From: Lysobacter sp. Root76
GTDB taxonomy: Bacteria; Pseudomonadota; Gammaproteobacteria; Xanthomonadales; Xanthomonadaceae
DNA: 64,000 nucleotides
Direction: 5' to 3'
Assembly (NCBI RefSeq): GCF_001428685.1
Contig: NZ_LMIK01000009.1
Span: 3,794 to 67,793, forward strand
Below the pieces are notes generated by a model. That model searched no databases. It was not told where the DNA came from and saw only the letters and a list, made by a program, of their open reading frames with translations. Positions 56,401 to 64,000 of the stretch are shown piece by piece. The first letter of the stretch is position 1. Each line of letters begins with the position of its first letter. The position numbers were made by a program, and so were the translations under genes.

Positions 56401-56964
56401 TTACCCCTTCCGAGCCAACCACTTCCTCGCCATGCGCCGCATCGACTCGTCGCTGTGCGGGTCGTTCAGGAGCTCGTCGATACGCCGCCAAGCCAGGTCC
56501 AGCGACTCCTCGCTGACCACATAGTCCTCGCTGCCGTTGGCGCGGACCACGTAGCGCACGTCGTAGTGCCAATGCCCCGGCACGTCGCGGCGCTCGGGGA
56601 TCCAGTGCCGGTCCAGGTCGAACGGCTGCGGCTCCACGCTCAAGTCGGTCAGGCCGGATTCCTCTTCGGCCTCGCGCAGGGTCACCCGCGCCAGGTCGCG
56701 GTCGCCGTCTGCGTGGCCGCCCAACTGCAGCCAGCGTTCGAGCTTGCGGTGATGGGTCAACAGCACGCGCTCGCCGGCGCGGTCGACCAGCCAGCAACCG
56801 CCGGTGAAGTGGCCGTCCAGGCGTTCGCGCCGGAACGGGTCCTGGGCGTCGTCGAGCAGGTCGAGGAAGGGCTGGACGCGTTCGGCCTCGTCGGGCCAGA
56901 GCCGCGCATAGTCGACGAGATTGGAACGCAGCTCGGCGTCGGGGTCTGAATGTCTCACAAGCAT
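56401..56964 (-). CDS. Nudix hydrolase
   Basis: 187 residues. The Nudix box is LQLGGHADGDRDLARVTLRE followed by AEEESGL. The REAEEESG part is canonical, while the first Glu of the motif is replaced (GGHADGDR), as in the 'GGHADGD' branch of the family. Residues ~50-180 form the Nudix fold, with ERVLLTHHRKLERWLQL and GHWHYDVRYVVRANG before and after the box. It would hydrolyse a nucleoside-diphosphate-linked compound; the substrate is unknown. The ATG at 56964 has a poor ribosome binding site. It is divergent from the APC permease gene (171-bp gap). It is cytoplasmic. Confidence 0.9.
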   Translation of the reverse strand: MLVRHSDPDAELRSNLVDYARLWPDEAERVQPFLDLLDDAQDPFRRERLDGHFTGGCWLVDRAGERVLLTHHRKLERWLQLGGHADGDRDLARVTLREAEEESGLTDLSVEPQPFDLDRHWIPERRDVPGHWHYDVRYVVRANGSEDYVVSEESLDLAWRRIDELLNDPHSDESMRRMARKWLARKG

Positions 56965-57135
56965 CCCAAATGCTGCACTGCGGCTTGATTCGGAGGCGGA
57001 TTATGCCGGGAAAGACCATGACTTTGTCCCGCTTGCCGCTCCTTTCCCCGCTGGGTTATGGTGGCCCGCCGTTGCGCCATACGCCGGTCGTGCCGTTTGT
57101 ACGGGCGGCCGACCTCTCACCATCTGGGGATACTG

Positions 57136-58620
57136 ATGTCTAAGGGCCTATTCATCACCAAGCCGGTGCAAGCCGCGCCGCACGTAGACGCCGGGGAAAC
57201 CCACGGCAGTCTTCAGGGCGAAGCCTCGCTGAAACGCGCACTGACTTCCAAGCACTTGGTGATGCTGGGCATCGGCGGTGTGATCGGTGCCGGTATCTTC
57301 GTCCTCACCGGCCAGGCCGCGGCGCAACACGCCGGCCCGGCGGTGGTGATCAGCTTCATCCTCGCCGGCTTCGCCTGCGCCCTGGCCGGCCTGTGCTACG
57401 CCGAGTTCGCGGCGATGCTGCCGGTCTCGGGCAGCGCCTACTCTTATTCCTACGCCACCCTGGGCGAGTTCGTGGCCTGGTTCATCGGCTGGAACCTGGT
57501 CCTGGAGTACCTGTTCGCGGCCTCGACGGTATCGGTCGGCTGGTCCGGCTACTTCAGCGAGCTATTGCAACTGGTAGGCGGATGGACAGGCACCGACCTC
57601 GCCTTGCCCAAGGCCCTGGCCTCGGCGCCGTACACCTTCGTCAACGGCAGCATCCAGGCCACCGGCACCTTCATCAACCTGCCCGCGGTCTGCATCGTCG
57701 CCGCGCTCAGCGGCCTGTGCTACGTCGGCGTGACCCAGTCGGCCTTCGTCAACTCGATCATCGTGACCATCAAGCTGGTGGTGATCCTGCTGTTCCTGGC
57801 CTTCGCGGTGAAGTACATCAGCGCCGACAACTGGACCCCGTTCATCCCCGAAAACGAGGGCCCCGGCAAGTTCGGCTGGGAAGGCATCGCGCGCGCCTCG
57901 GCGATCGTGTTCTTCTCCTACATCGGTTTCGACGCGGTCTCCACCGCCGCCGGCGAGGCCAAAAACCCGCAGCGCGACATGCCGATCGGCATCCTGGGTT
58001 CGCTGTTCATCTGCACCATCCTGTACATCCTGGTGTCGCTGACCCTGACCGGCATCGCCGACTTCCGCACCCTCAACACCCCGGAACCGGTCGCGACCGC
58101 GCTCAGCAACTACCCGGCCTTGAACTGGCTGCGCTTCATCGTGGTGATCGGCGCGCTCGCCGGCCTGTCCTCGGTGATCCTGGTGATGCTGATGGGCCAG
58201 CCGCGCATCTTCTTCACGATGTCGCAGGACGGCCTGATCCCGAAGATGTTCGCCAAGGTCCACCCGAAGCACCAGACGCCGTATGTCGGCACCATCATCG
58301 TCGGCATCTTCGCCTGCACCCTGGCCGGCCTGTTCCCGATCGACGTGCTCGGCGAGCTGGTCTCGATGGGCACCCTGCTGGCCTTCGCCACGGTCTGCGT
58401 CGGCGTGCTCGTGCTGCGCTACACCCGTCCGGACCTACAGCGCCCGTTCAAGGTGCCGCTGGCGATCATCGTCTGCCCGCTGGGCGCGCTCGCCTGCCTG
58501 TTCCTGTTCTGGCAGGCCTTCTCCGAGCATTGGCGCCTGATGGTCGGCTGGACCGCGATCGGCATGGTGATCTACATGATCTACGGCTACCGCAACAGCA
58601 AGCTGCGCAAGGCGGCCTGA
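57136..58620 (+). CDS. APC family amino acid permease 1
   Basis: 494 residues with about 12 membrane helices. The first helix carries the APC signature GIGGVIGAGIFVLTGQAAA. YAEFAAMLPVSGSAYSYSYA and AIVFFSYIGFDAVSTAAGEA are the conserved segments of the cationic amino acid transporter (CAT/YfnA) group. GGGGA lies 6 nt before the ATG at 57136. It probably imports an amino acid by proton symport; the substrate is not readable. A paralogue follows after a terminator-like hairpin. Inner-membrane location. Confidence 0.92.
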   Translation: MSKGLFITKPVQAAPHVDAGETHGSLQGEASLKRALTSKHLVMLGIGGVIGAGIFVLTGQAAAQHAGPAVVISFILAGFACALAGLCYAEFAAMLPVSGSAYSYSYATLGEFVAWFIGWNLVLEYLFAASTVSVGWSGYFSELLQLVGGWTGTDLALPKALASAPYTFVNGSIQATGTFINLPAVCIVAALSGLCYVGVTQSAFVNSIIVTIKLVVILLFLAFAVKYISADNWTPFIPENEGPGKFGWEGIARASAIVFFSYIGFDAVSTAAGEAKNPQRDMPIGILGSLFICTILYILVSLTLTGIADFRTLNTPEPVATALSNYPALNWLRFIVVIGALAGLSSVILVMLMGQPRIFFTMSQDGLIPKMFAKVHPKHQTPYVGTIIVGIFACTLAGLFPIDVLGELVSMGTLLAFATVCVGVLVLRYTRPDLQRPFKVPLAIIVCPLGALACLFLFWQAFSEHWRLMVGWTAIGMVIYMIYGYRNSKLRKAA

Positions 58621-58635
58621 CCTGGTGCGATTCGC

Positions 58636-58677
58636 AAGGCCGGCGGGGGCTCCTAACCAGTGCTCCCGCCGGCCTTG
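58636..58677 (+). terminator. Terminator-like hairpin between the permease genes
   Basis: AAGGCCGGCGGG (58636-58647) pairs perfectly with CCCGCCGGCCTT (58665-58676) around a 17-base loop. There is no T-tract, so it may act as a processing or attenuation structure rather than a full terminator. Confidence 0.5.
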
Positions 58678-58748
58678 ACCGTTTCCGGCCCCACGCGGGC
58701 CTGCTCGATCGCACCGGACCGGCCACAGCCCGGCGCCAGGAAGAACCG

Positions 58749-60182
58749 ATGAAACAACTCTGGGCAACCAAACACCCGCACGCCGCGCACGCCGATGCCG
58801 AAGGCCTGAGCCTGCACCGCACGCTCGGCCCCTGGGGCCTGACCGCGCTGGGCATCGGCGCGGTGATCGGCGGCGGCATCTTCGTGATCACCGGCCAGGC
58901 CGCGGCCAACCACGCCGGCCCGGCGATCATGCTGTCGTTCGTGCTGGCGGCGATCTGCTGCACCTTCTGCGCTCTGGCCTACGCCGAGTTCGCGGCGATG
59001 GTGCCGGTGTCCGGCAGCGCCTACTCCTACACCTACGCCACCCTGGGCGAACTGGCGGCCTGGTTCATCGGCTGGATGCTGGTGCTGGAATATGGCGTCT
59101 CGGCCTCGGCGGTGGCGGTCAGTTGGACCGGCTACTTCCTCAGCCTGCTCGACCATTTCGGCATACACCTGCCGCAGGCCCTGGTCAGCGCGCCGCTGGA
59201 CGCGCAACTGCGCCCGACCGGCGCGATCGCCAACCTGCCCGCGGCCGCGATCGTGCTGCTGCTGACCTGGCTGTGCTACGTCGGCATCCGCAAGTCGTCG
59301 GCGATGAACATGGCGATGGTGGCGCTCAAGACCGGCCTGATCGTGCTGGTGATCTTCGCCGGCTGGAAGTACGTCGATCCGGCCAACTGGCAGCCTTTCA
59401 TTCCCGAGAACCAGGGCCCGGGCAAGTACGGCTTCGAAGGCGTGCTGCGCGGCGCGGCGCTGGTGTTCTTCGCCTACATCGGCTTCGAGGCGGTGTCGGT
59501 GGCGGCGCAGGAATCGCACAAGCCGCAGCGCGACCTGCCGATCGGCATGCTGCTGTCGCTGGCGATCTGCACCGTGCTCTACATCGCCATGGCCGCGATC
59601 ATGACCGGCCTGGTGCCCTACACCCAACTGGGCACCGACGAGCCGGTGGTGACCGCGGTCGCGGCGCATCCGCAACTGGGCTGGCTGCGCGTGGTGGTCG
59701 AGATCGGCGCCCTGATCGGCCTGTCCTCGGTGGTGCTGGTGATGATCATCGGCCAGCCGCGCATCTTCATGATCATGGGCCGCGACGGCCTGCTGCCGCC
59801 GGTGTTCACCAAGATCCACCCGGTCTACCGCACCCCGCACATCAACACCGTCATCACCGGCATCGGCATCGCCCTGCTGGCGGCGCTGTTCCCGCTGGAC
59901 GTGCTGGGCGAGTTGACCTCGATGGGCACCCTGATCGCCTTCGCCGCGGTCTGCGCCGGCGTGCTGATCCTGCGCCGCACCCAGCCCGACCTGCCGCGGC
60001 CGTTCAAGATCCCGTTCGCCTGGCTGATCTGCCTGGCCGGCATCTTCAGCTGCCTGGCGCTGCTGTCGACCATGACCGCGCACAACTGGTTCCTGATGGT
60101 GGTCTGGACCGCGATCGGCTTCGCGATCTACTTCCTGTACGGCATCCGCCACAGCCGCCTGCGCGCGGCGTCGGGGCGCTGA
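58749..60182 (+). CDS. APC family amino acid permease 2
   Basis: 477 residues, a close paralogue of the preceding permease: GIGAVIGGGIFVITGQAAAN, YAEFAAMVPVSGSAYSYTYA, ALVFFAYIGFEAVSVAAQES and VLGELTSMGTLIAFAAVCAG. About 12 membrane helices. The first cytoplasmic segment differs from copy 1 (MKQLWATKHPHAAHADAEG), as do the loop between helices 3 and 5 and some substrate-facing positions, so specificity may have diverged. GGAAGA lies about 6 nt before the ATG. It probably arose by tandem duplication, and the pair may be co-transcribed through the weak hairpin. Inner membrane. Confidence 0.92.
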   Translation: MKQLWATKHPHAAHADAEGLSLHRTLGPWGLTALGIGAVIGGGIFVITGQAAANHAGPAIMLSFVLAAICCTFCALAYAEFAAMVPVSGSAYSYTYATLGELAAWFIGWMLVLEYGVSASAVAVSWTGYFLSLLDHFGIHLPQALVSAPLDAQLRPTGAIANLPAAAIVLLLTWLCYVGIRKSSAMNMAMVALKTGLIVLVIFAGWKYVDPANWQPFIPENQGPGKYGFEGVLRGAALVFFAYIGFEAVSVAAQESHKPQRDLPIGMLLSLAICTVLYIAMAAIMTGLVPYTQLGTDEPVVTAVAAHPQLGWLRVVVEIGALIGLSSVVLVMIIGQPRIFMIMGRDGLLPPVFTKIHPVYRTPHINTVITGIGIALLAALFPLDVLGELTSMGTLIAFAAVCAGVLILRRTQPDLPRPFKIPFAWLICLAGIFSCLALLSTMTAHNWFLMVVWTAIGFAIYFLYGIRHSRLRAASGR

Positions 60183-60312
60183 GCCCGGGCGGGCCGCCGG
60201 CCCGCGTAGCGCGATCCCCGGCGGGCCGCCCCCAGCGGCCCGCCGACCGCTGGATCGCCGCATCGCCGCCCGCGGACACGCCGCCGGCGCGCAGAGTTTG
60301 TAAACTGGCGGC

Positions 60313-60951
60313 ATGAGCGCCGCCCTGCCCTACGACCCGCAACGCCTGGCCCACTGCGCCGGCGAGATCATCGTCAACGTCCGCGAGCTGTCCGCGCGCG
60401 GCTGGACGCCCGCCACCAGCAGCAACTTCTCGCGCCGGATCGACGAACGCCATGCGGCGATCACCGTCTCCGGCCGCGACAAGGGCCGCCTGACCGAGTC
60501 CGACATCATGGTCGTGGACCTGGAGGGCGAGCCGGTCGCGACCAGTCACCGGCCCTCGGCCGAGACCCTGCTGCATACCCAGCTGTACAAGCGCTTCCCC
60601 GAGATCGGCTGCGTCCTGCACACCCATTCGCAGACCCAGACCGTGGCCTCGCGCCTGTACGCCGGCATGGGCCACGTGCACCTGGAAGGCTACGAACTGT
60701 TGAAAGCCTTTTCCGGCAACACCACCCACGAAATGGTCGTGGAGCTGCCGGTGCTGCCGAACACGCAGGACATGCACACCCTCGCCGCCCAGGTCGACGC
60801 CCTGCTCGACCGTCAGGAGATGTGGGGCTATCTGATCGACGGCCACGGCTTGTACGCCTGGGGCCGCGACATGCCCGAGGCGAGGCGCCACCTGGAGGCG
60901 TTCGAGTTCCTGCTCGGATGCGAACTGGAACTGAGGAGACTGCAGCGATGA
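60313..60951 (+). CDS. mtnB: Methylthioribulose-1-phosphate dehydratase
   Basis: 212 residues, class II aldolase/adducin fold. [40 protein letters not shown] and [20 protein letters not shown] (zinc His) are the family signatures, and [20 protein letters not shown] carries the C-terminal zinc His. It removes water from methylthioribulose 1-phosphate in methionine salvage. The stop overlaps the mtnD start (ATGA). It is cytoplasmic. It lies 130 bp after the second permease, with GC-rich hairpins between. Confidence 0.94.
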   Translation: MSAALPYDPQRLAHCAGEIIVNVRELSARGWTPATSSNFSRRIDERHAAITVSGRDKGRLTESDIMVVDLEGEPVATSHRPSAETLLHTQLYKRFPEIGCVLHTHSQTQTVASRLYAGMGHVHLEGYELLKAFSGNTTHEMVVELPVLPNTQDMHTLAAQVDALLDRQEMWGYLIDGHGLYAWGRDMPEARRHLEAFEFLLGCELELRRLQR

Positions 60952-61505
60952 GCCGTCTGCGCATATTCGACGAAGACGACGCCGGCACCCCGCGCGTCAG
61001 CACTGCCGACCGCACCGAGATCGCGCGCGAACTGAGCCGCATCGGCGTCGGTTTCGAGCAATGGCAGGCCAACCGGCCGGTCGTGCCCGGCGACGCGCCG
61101 GAAACGATCATGGACGCCTACCGCGCCGACATCGACCGCATCGTCGCCGAGCGCGGGTTCAAGACCGTCGACGTGGTCAGCATCGCGCCGGACAACCCGC
61201 AGCGCGAGACCATGCGCCACAAGTTCCTCGACGAGCACTACCACAAGGAAGACGAGGTCCGGTTCTTCGTCGCCGGCTCCGGCCTGTTCACCCTGCACGT
61301 CGACGCCGGCGTGTACGAGATCAAGTGCGAGCAAGGCGACCTGATCTCGGTGCCGGACAGCACCCTGCACTGGTTCGACATGGGCCCGGAGCCCAGCTTC
61401 GTCGCGATCCGCTTCTTCACCGAGCCGGACGGCTGGGTCGGCCATTTCACCGGCACCGACATCGCCCAGCGCTTTCCGCGCTACGAGAAGGGCCAGGCGG
61501 CCTGA
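60948..61505 (+). CDS. mtnD: Acireductone dioxygenase
   Basis: 185 residues, cupin fold. The four metal ligands H97, H99, E103 (in [10 protein letters not shown]) and H141 (in PDSTLHWFD) are all present at the positions of the Klebsiella enzyme. It oxidises acireductone to the 2-oxo acid of methionine and formate with Fe(II), or carries out the off-pathway reaction with Ni(II). GAGGAG lies 9 nt before the ATG at 60948, which overlaps the mtnB stop. In relatives mtnC (enolase-phosphatase) is next to these genes; here the next gene is convergent and unrelated. It is cytoplasmic. Confidence 0.95.
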   Translation: MSRLRIFDEDDAGTPRVSTADRTEIARELSRIGVGFEQWQANRPVVPGDAPETIMDAYRADIDRIVAERGFKTVDVVSIAPDNPQRETMRHKFLDEHYHKEDEVRFFVAGSGLFTLHVDAGVYEIKCEQGDLISVPDSTLHWFDMGPEPSFVAIRFFTEPDGWVGHFTGTDIAQRFPRYEKGQAA

Positions 61506-61560
61506 GCCGACCCGCGGGCGCGATCCGATCGCGCCCCGCCGCTTACCGACGCAGGCCTGC

Positions 61561-63129
61561 TCAGGCCTGCGTCCACGTCCCGTCGACCTGCCGCCACACG
61601 CCGCCCGGATTGGCGTCGCGCAATTCCGGCGGCAGACGGTCGTCGCGGACCTGGTCGTAGCACTGCAGCGCGGCGAAACGCCGGATCGAAGCAGGCATGC
61701 CCACCGAGGTGAAACCGGCGTGGCCGGTGCTCGGATAGGGACCGCCGTGCTGCATCGCCGCGCTGACCGCCACACCGGTGGGCCACTTGTCGGCGATCAA
61801 GCGCCCCACGCGCGGACGCAGCACCTGCGCGATCCGCGACCACAGGGCATCGTCGCTACCGTCCTGCGCGGCATGCAGGGTGCCGGTGAGGTTGCCCTCG
61901 AACACGGCCGCCACCGCGACCATCGCGTCGTCGCCGTCGGCACGCACCAGCAAGGCCACCGGCCCGAAGGCCTCGCTCTGCAGCGCCTGGGCGTTGCGCA
62001 TGAAGGTCGACGCATCCACGCCGAGCAGGCTCGGCGCGTAGCGGTAACCCGGACCGGAGGCAGCGGCCGCGCCCGCCAGCACCTGCGCGCCGGCGCCGCG
62101 CAAGGCCTCGACCGAATCCGCCAGATGCCGCTGCCCGCTGCTGGAAAACAGCACCATCGGCGAGGCCGCGGCGAAGTGCGCGCTGGCCGCCGCGACGAAC
62201 GCGTCGCCCGCATCACCCGTCGGCACCACCACCACGCCGGGATTGGTGCAGAACTGGCCGCTGCCCAGGGTGCAGGACGCGAAGAACTCCTGCGCCAACG
62301 CCACCCCGCGCTCCGCGACGGCGCCGGGTAGCACGAACACCGGGTTCACGCTCGACATCTCCGCATAGATCGGGATGCCGGCAGCGTCAGCGGCGGCCTT
62401 CAAGGCCATGCCGCCGCCCCGGCTGCCGGTGAAGCCGATCGCGCCGATGCGGCTGTCACCGGCCAGGGCCAAGCCGAGCGAGCTGTCGAAGTCGTAGAGC
62501 AACTGCACCGCGGCGCCGGGCAGGCCGGCTTCGAGCAAGGCTTTGTGCGCGATACGCGCCAGACACTGGCTGGTGGTCGGATGCGCGGGATGCGCCTTGG
62601 CGATCACCGGGTTGCGTGCGGCGATGGCGGAGGCGAAATCGCTGCCCGCGACGGCGTTGAACGCGAACGGGAAATTGTTCGGCCCGAACACCAGCACCGG
62701 CTTGCGCAGCGGCGCGTAGTGCGCGCGCAAGCCGGCCTGGGTGTCGATGACTGGATGAGTCCAGGCATGGCTGCGCACCGCCTGCGCGGCCTGGCGCAGT
62801 TGTCCGGTGGTACGCGGCAGTTCCACTCCGGCCAGGCGCGGCGTGGCCGGCAGCGCGGTTTCCGCATGCGCGGTGGCCACCAGCTGCTCCGCAGCCGCCT
62901 CGATGCCGGCCGCGTAGCGCTCGAGGAAATCGGCGATGCGTTCGACCGGTGCCGCCGCCAGCGCAGCGGCGACGGCAGCGGCGGCCGAGACCGCAAGATC
63001 GAGGTCCTGGCGGCCCGAGCGCGGAAACTCCGGCCCGATCGCATCGCCCGTGGTGGGATCGTGCGCGCGGAAACTGCCGGTGCTCTCCAGACTGGCCTGC
63101 CACTTGCCCGCTATCAGGATCTGTTCCAT
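61561..63129 (-). CDS. 2-oxoglutarate-semialdehyde-type aldehyde dehydrogenase
   Basis: 522 residues, aldehyde dehydrogenase superfamily. VFGPNNFPFAFNAVAGSDFA and GAIGFTGSRGGGMALKAAAD are the NAD(P)-binding signatures, YAEMSSVNPVFVLPGA has the general-base Glu, and LGSGQFCTNPGVVVVP the catalytic Cys. The short loop pattern and GYRYAPSLLGVD region are typical of the group that oxidises 2,5-dioxopentanoate to 2-oxoglutarate in hydroxyproline, glucarate and arabinose breakdown. It lies 83 bp downstream of a DHDPS-family gene on the same strand, which favours hydroxyproline. AGGTGAGGA immediately precedes the ATG at 63129. It is cytoplasmic. Confidence 0.9.
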   Translation of the reverse strand: MEQILIAGKWQASLESTGSFRAHDPTTGDAIGPEFPRSGRQDLDLAVSAAAAVAAALAAAPVERIADFLERYAAGIEAAAEQLVATAHAETALPATPRLAGVELPRTTGQLRQAAQAVRSHAWTHPVIDTQAGLRAHYAPLRKPVLVFGPNNFPFAFNAVAGSDFASAIAARNPVIAKAHPAHPTTSQCLARIAHKALLEAGLPGAAVQLLYDFDSSLGLALAGDSRIGAIGFTGSRGGGMALKAAADAAGIPIYAEMSSVNPVFVLPGAVAERGVALAQEFFASCTLGSGQFCTNPGVVVVPTGDAGDAFVAAASAHFAAASPMVLFSSSGQRHLADSVEALRGAGAQVLAGAAAASGPGYRYAPSLLGVDASTFMRNAQALQSEAFGPVALLVRADGDDAMVAVAAVFEGNLTGTLHAAQDGSDDALWSRIAQVLRPRVGRLIADKWPTGVAVSAAMQHGGPYPSTGHAGFTSVGMPASIRRFAALQCYDQVRDDRLPPELRDANPGGVWRQVDGTWTQA

Positions 63130-63212
63130 TCCTCACCTCACCTGGATCGCGCAGCGCCGCTCGCGCGACGACGGGCCTGTTGCGCGCATGCTGAATCCCG
63201 ACGCGACCGGAA

Positions 63213-64000
63213 TCAAAGCTTCGGCCGCGAGGCGATGGCCGCATCGATCACCTTCAACGCGGCGTCGCGCTCGGTGCCCTCGACCACCAGCCGCGGTGCG
63301 CGCACGCGTTCGTTGCCCATGTCCACGCGCTGCTGCATCAGCTTGATCAGCTGCACGAACTTGGGGACGGTATCCATGCGCAGCAGCGGCAACAGCCAGG
63401 CATACAGTTCCAGCGCCGCCTTGGAGCCGCTGTCGCGCGCGAGTTCGAACACGCGCACCGATTCCTCGGGGAAGGCGTTGACCACACCGGCGATCCAGCC
63501 CACCGCGCCCATCGACACGCCTTCGACGATCGCGTCGTCCATGCCCACCATCAGCTCCAGGCGATCGCCGACCAGGGCCTGGATCGCGGCGAAGCGGCGG
63601 ATGTCGCAGGACGATTCCTTCACCGCCTGCAGCTGCGGATAGGCCGCGGCCAGCTCGGCGATGTGTTCCGGCGTGAAGTCGGTCTTGTAGGCGACCGGAT
63701 TGTTGTACAGCAGCACAGGCAGCTGGGTGGCCTCGATGATCGCGCGCATGTGCGCGCCCATCTCGCGCCAGTCGGTGGAGTACACGTAAGGCGGCAGCGC
63801 CATCAGGCCGCCGCAGCCGAGCCGCTGCGCATCCTGGGCCAGGCGCACGGCCTCGGCGGTGGACAGCGCGGCGATGCCGGGAATCACCGGCGCGCGATCG
63901 CCGAGCGCTTCCACCAGGGTCTGGATGATCGCGAGCTTCTCGTCGTACGCGAGCGTGGCGCCTTCGCCCAGCGAACCCAGCGGCACGACGCCGGTGCAGC
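63213..64000 (-). CDS. DHDPS/NAL-family lyase, cut by right edge
   Basis: The visible ~262 residues begin mid-protein (CTGVVPLGSLGEGATLAYDE) and reach a natural stop at 63213; the first ~40 residues are outside the window. It has the class I aldolase barrel with the Tyr of LLYNNPVAYKTDF and the Schiff-base Lys in LQAVKESSCDIRRF. Next to a 2-oxoglutarate-semialdehyde-type dehydrogenase, the best guess is 1-pyrroline-4-hydroxy-2-carboxylate deaminase of trans-4-hydroxyproline breakdown, but dihydrodipicolinate synthase-like or 5-dehydro-4-deoxyglucarate dehydratase activity is also possible. A GTG at 63986 is an internal Val codon, not the start. It is cytoplasmic. Confidence 0.88.
   Translation of the reverse strand, partial: CTGVVPLGSLGEGATLAYDEKLAIIQTLVEALGDRAPVIPGIAALSTAEAVRLAQDAQRLGCGGLMALPPYVYSTDWREMGAHMRAIIEATQLPVLLYNNPVAYKTDFTPEHIAELAAAYPQLQAVKESSCDIRRFAAIQALVGDRLELMVGMDDAIVEGVSMGAVGWIAGVVNAFPEESVRVFELARDSGSKAALELYAWLLPLLRMDTVPKFVQLIKLMQQRVDMGNERVRAPRLVVEGTERDAALKVIDAAIASRPKL

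Noticed and set aside
63986..63986. GTG at 63986 as the start of the DHDPS-family gene
   Set aside because: The frame continues upstream to the window edge with family sequence (CTGVVPLG), so this is an internal Val codon.

Overview
The window is GC-rich bacterial chromosome and looks like the family Xanthomonadaceae, most likely Lysobacter or a close relative. The evidence is the large number of short palindromic repeats with the core GCGGCGTRAGCCGC preceded by GTGGGAG or GTAGGAG, an XAC0095-like small protein, a REP-associated transposase remnant, and the gene complement (leucine-catabolic liu genes, fused isobutyryl-CoA mutase, short-form FeoB, slipin/NfeD pair). The genus is inferred from composition and gene content only. 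No rRNA, tRNA or CRISPR array was seen.

Left end (1-8.2 kb) is accessory. It has the N-terminal 876 residues of a secreted RHS-repeat protein running off the left edge, a small XAC0095-like gene, a frameshifted REP-associated tyrosine transposase, and a visibly AT-richer gene for an 829-residue SIR2-STAND protein that resembles antiphage NTPases of the Avs5 type. A small membrane-protein/beta-rich-protein pair follows, flanked by two perfect 34-bp direct repeats.

From 8.2 to 23.3 kb lie an M13 metallopeptidase, a lipoprotein, a GyrI-like protein, a DUF3228 protein, an unusual long SDR protein, a translationally coupled NfeD-slipin pair, the fused cobalamin-dependent mutase icmF, a WXXGXW-repeat protein, and a Sel1-repeat/prolyl-hydroxylase fusion. 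Several spacers are packed with REP-like elements, some of them in tandem composite duplications.

From 24 to 51 kb is a branched-chain amino acid and short acyl-CoA catabolic region. It holds leucine dehydrogenase, liuA, a thiolase, liuB, liuC, liuD, liuE and a type-2 3-hydroxyacyl-CoA dehydrogenase-like SDR. Together these take leucine to isovaleryl-CoA, 3-methylcrotonyl-CoA, HMG-CoA, then acetoacetate and acetyl-CoA. Unrelated cassettes interrupt the set: two Ala-rich lipoproteins, an hscC locus with two J-like proteins, a bactofilin with a zinc-ribbon protein, a zeta-toxin-like pair, and a Fur-box-preceded feoAB operon. liuD, a lipoprotein gene, liuE and a PAS-GGDEF-EAL gene are joined by successive ATGA overlaps, so a c-di-GMP enzyme is translationally tied to leucine breakdown.

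The right end (51-64 kb) carries the EF-P-like protein YeiP, a lipoprotein, a decayed GNAT gene, a small secreted protein, a Tat-exported phospholipase C, a REP-rich spacer, a Nudix hydrolase, two paralogous amino-acid permeases, methionine-salvage mtnB-mtnD, and an operon of a DHDPS-family enzyme (cut by the right edge) and a ketoglutarate-semialdehyde-type dehydrogenase that would fit hydroxyproline breakdown.
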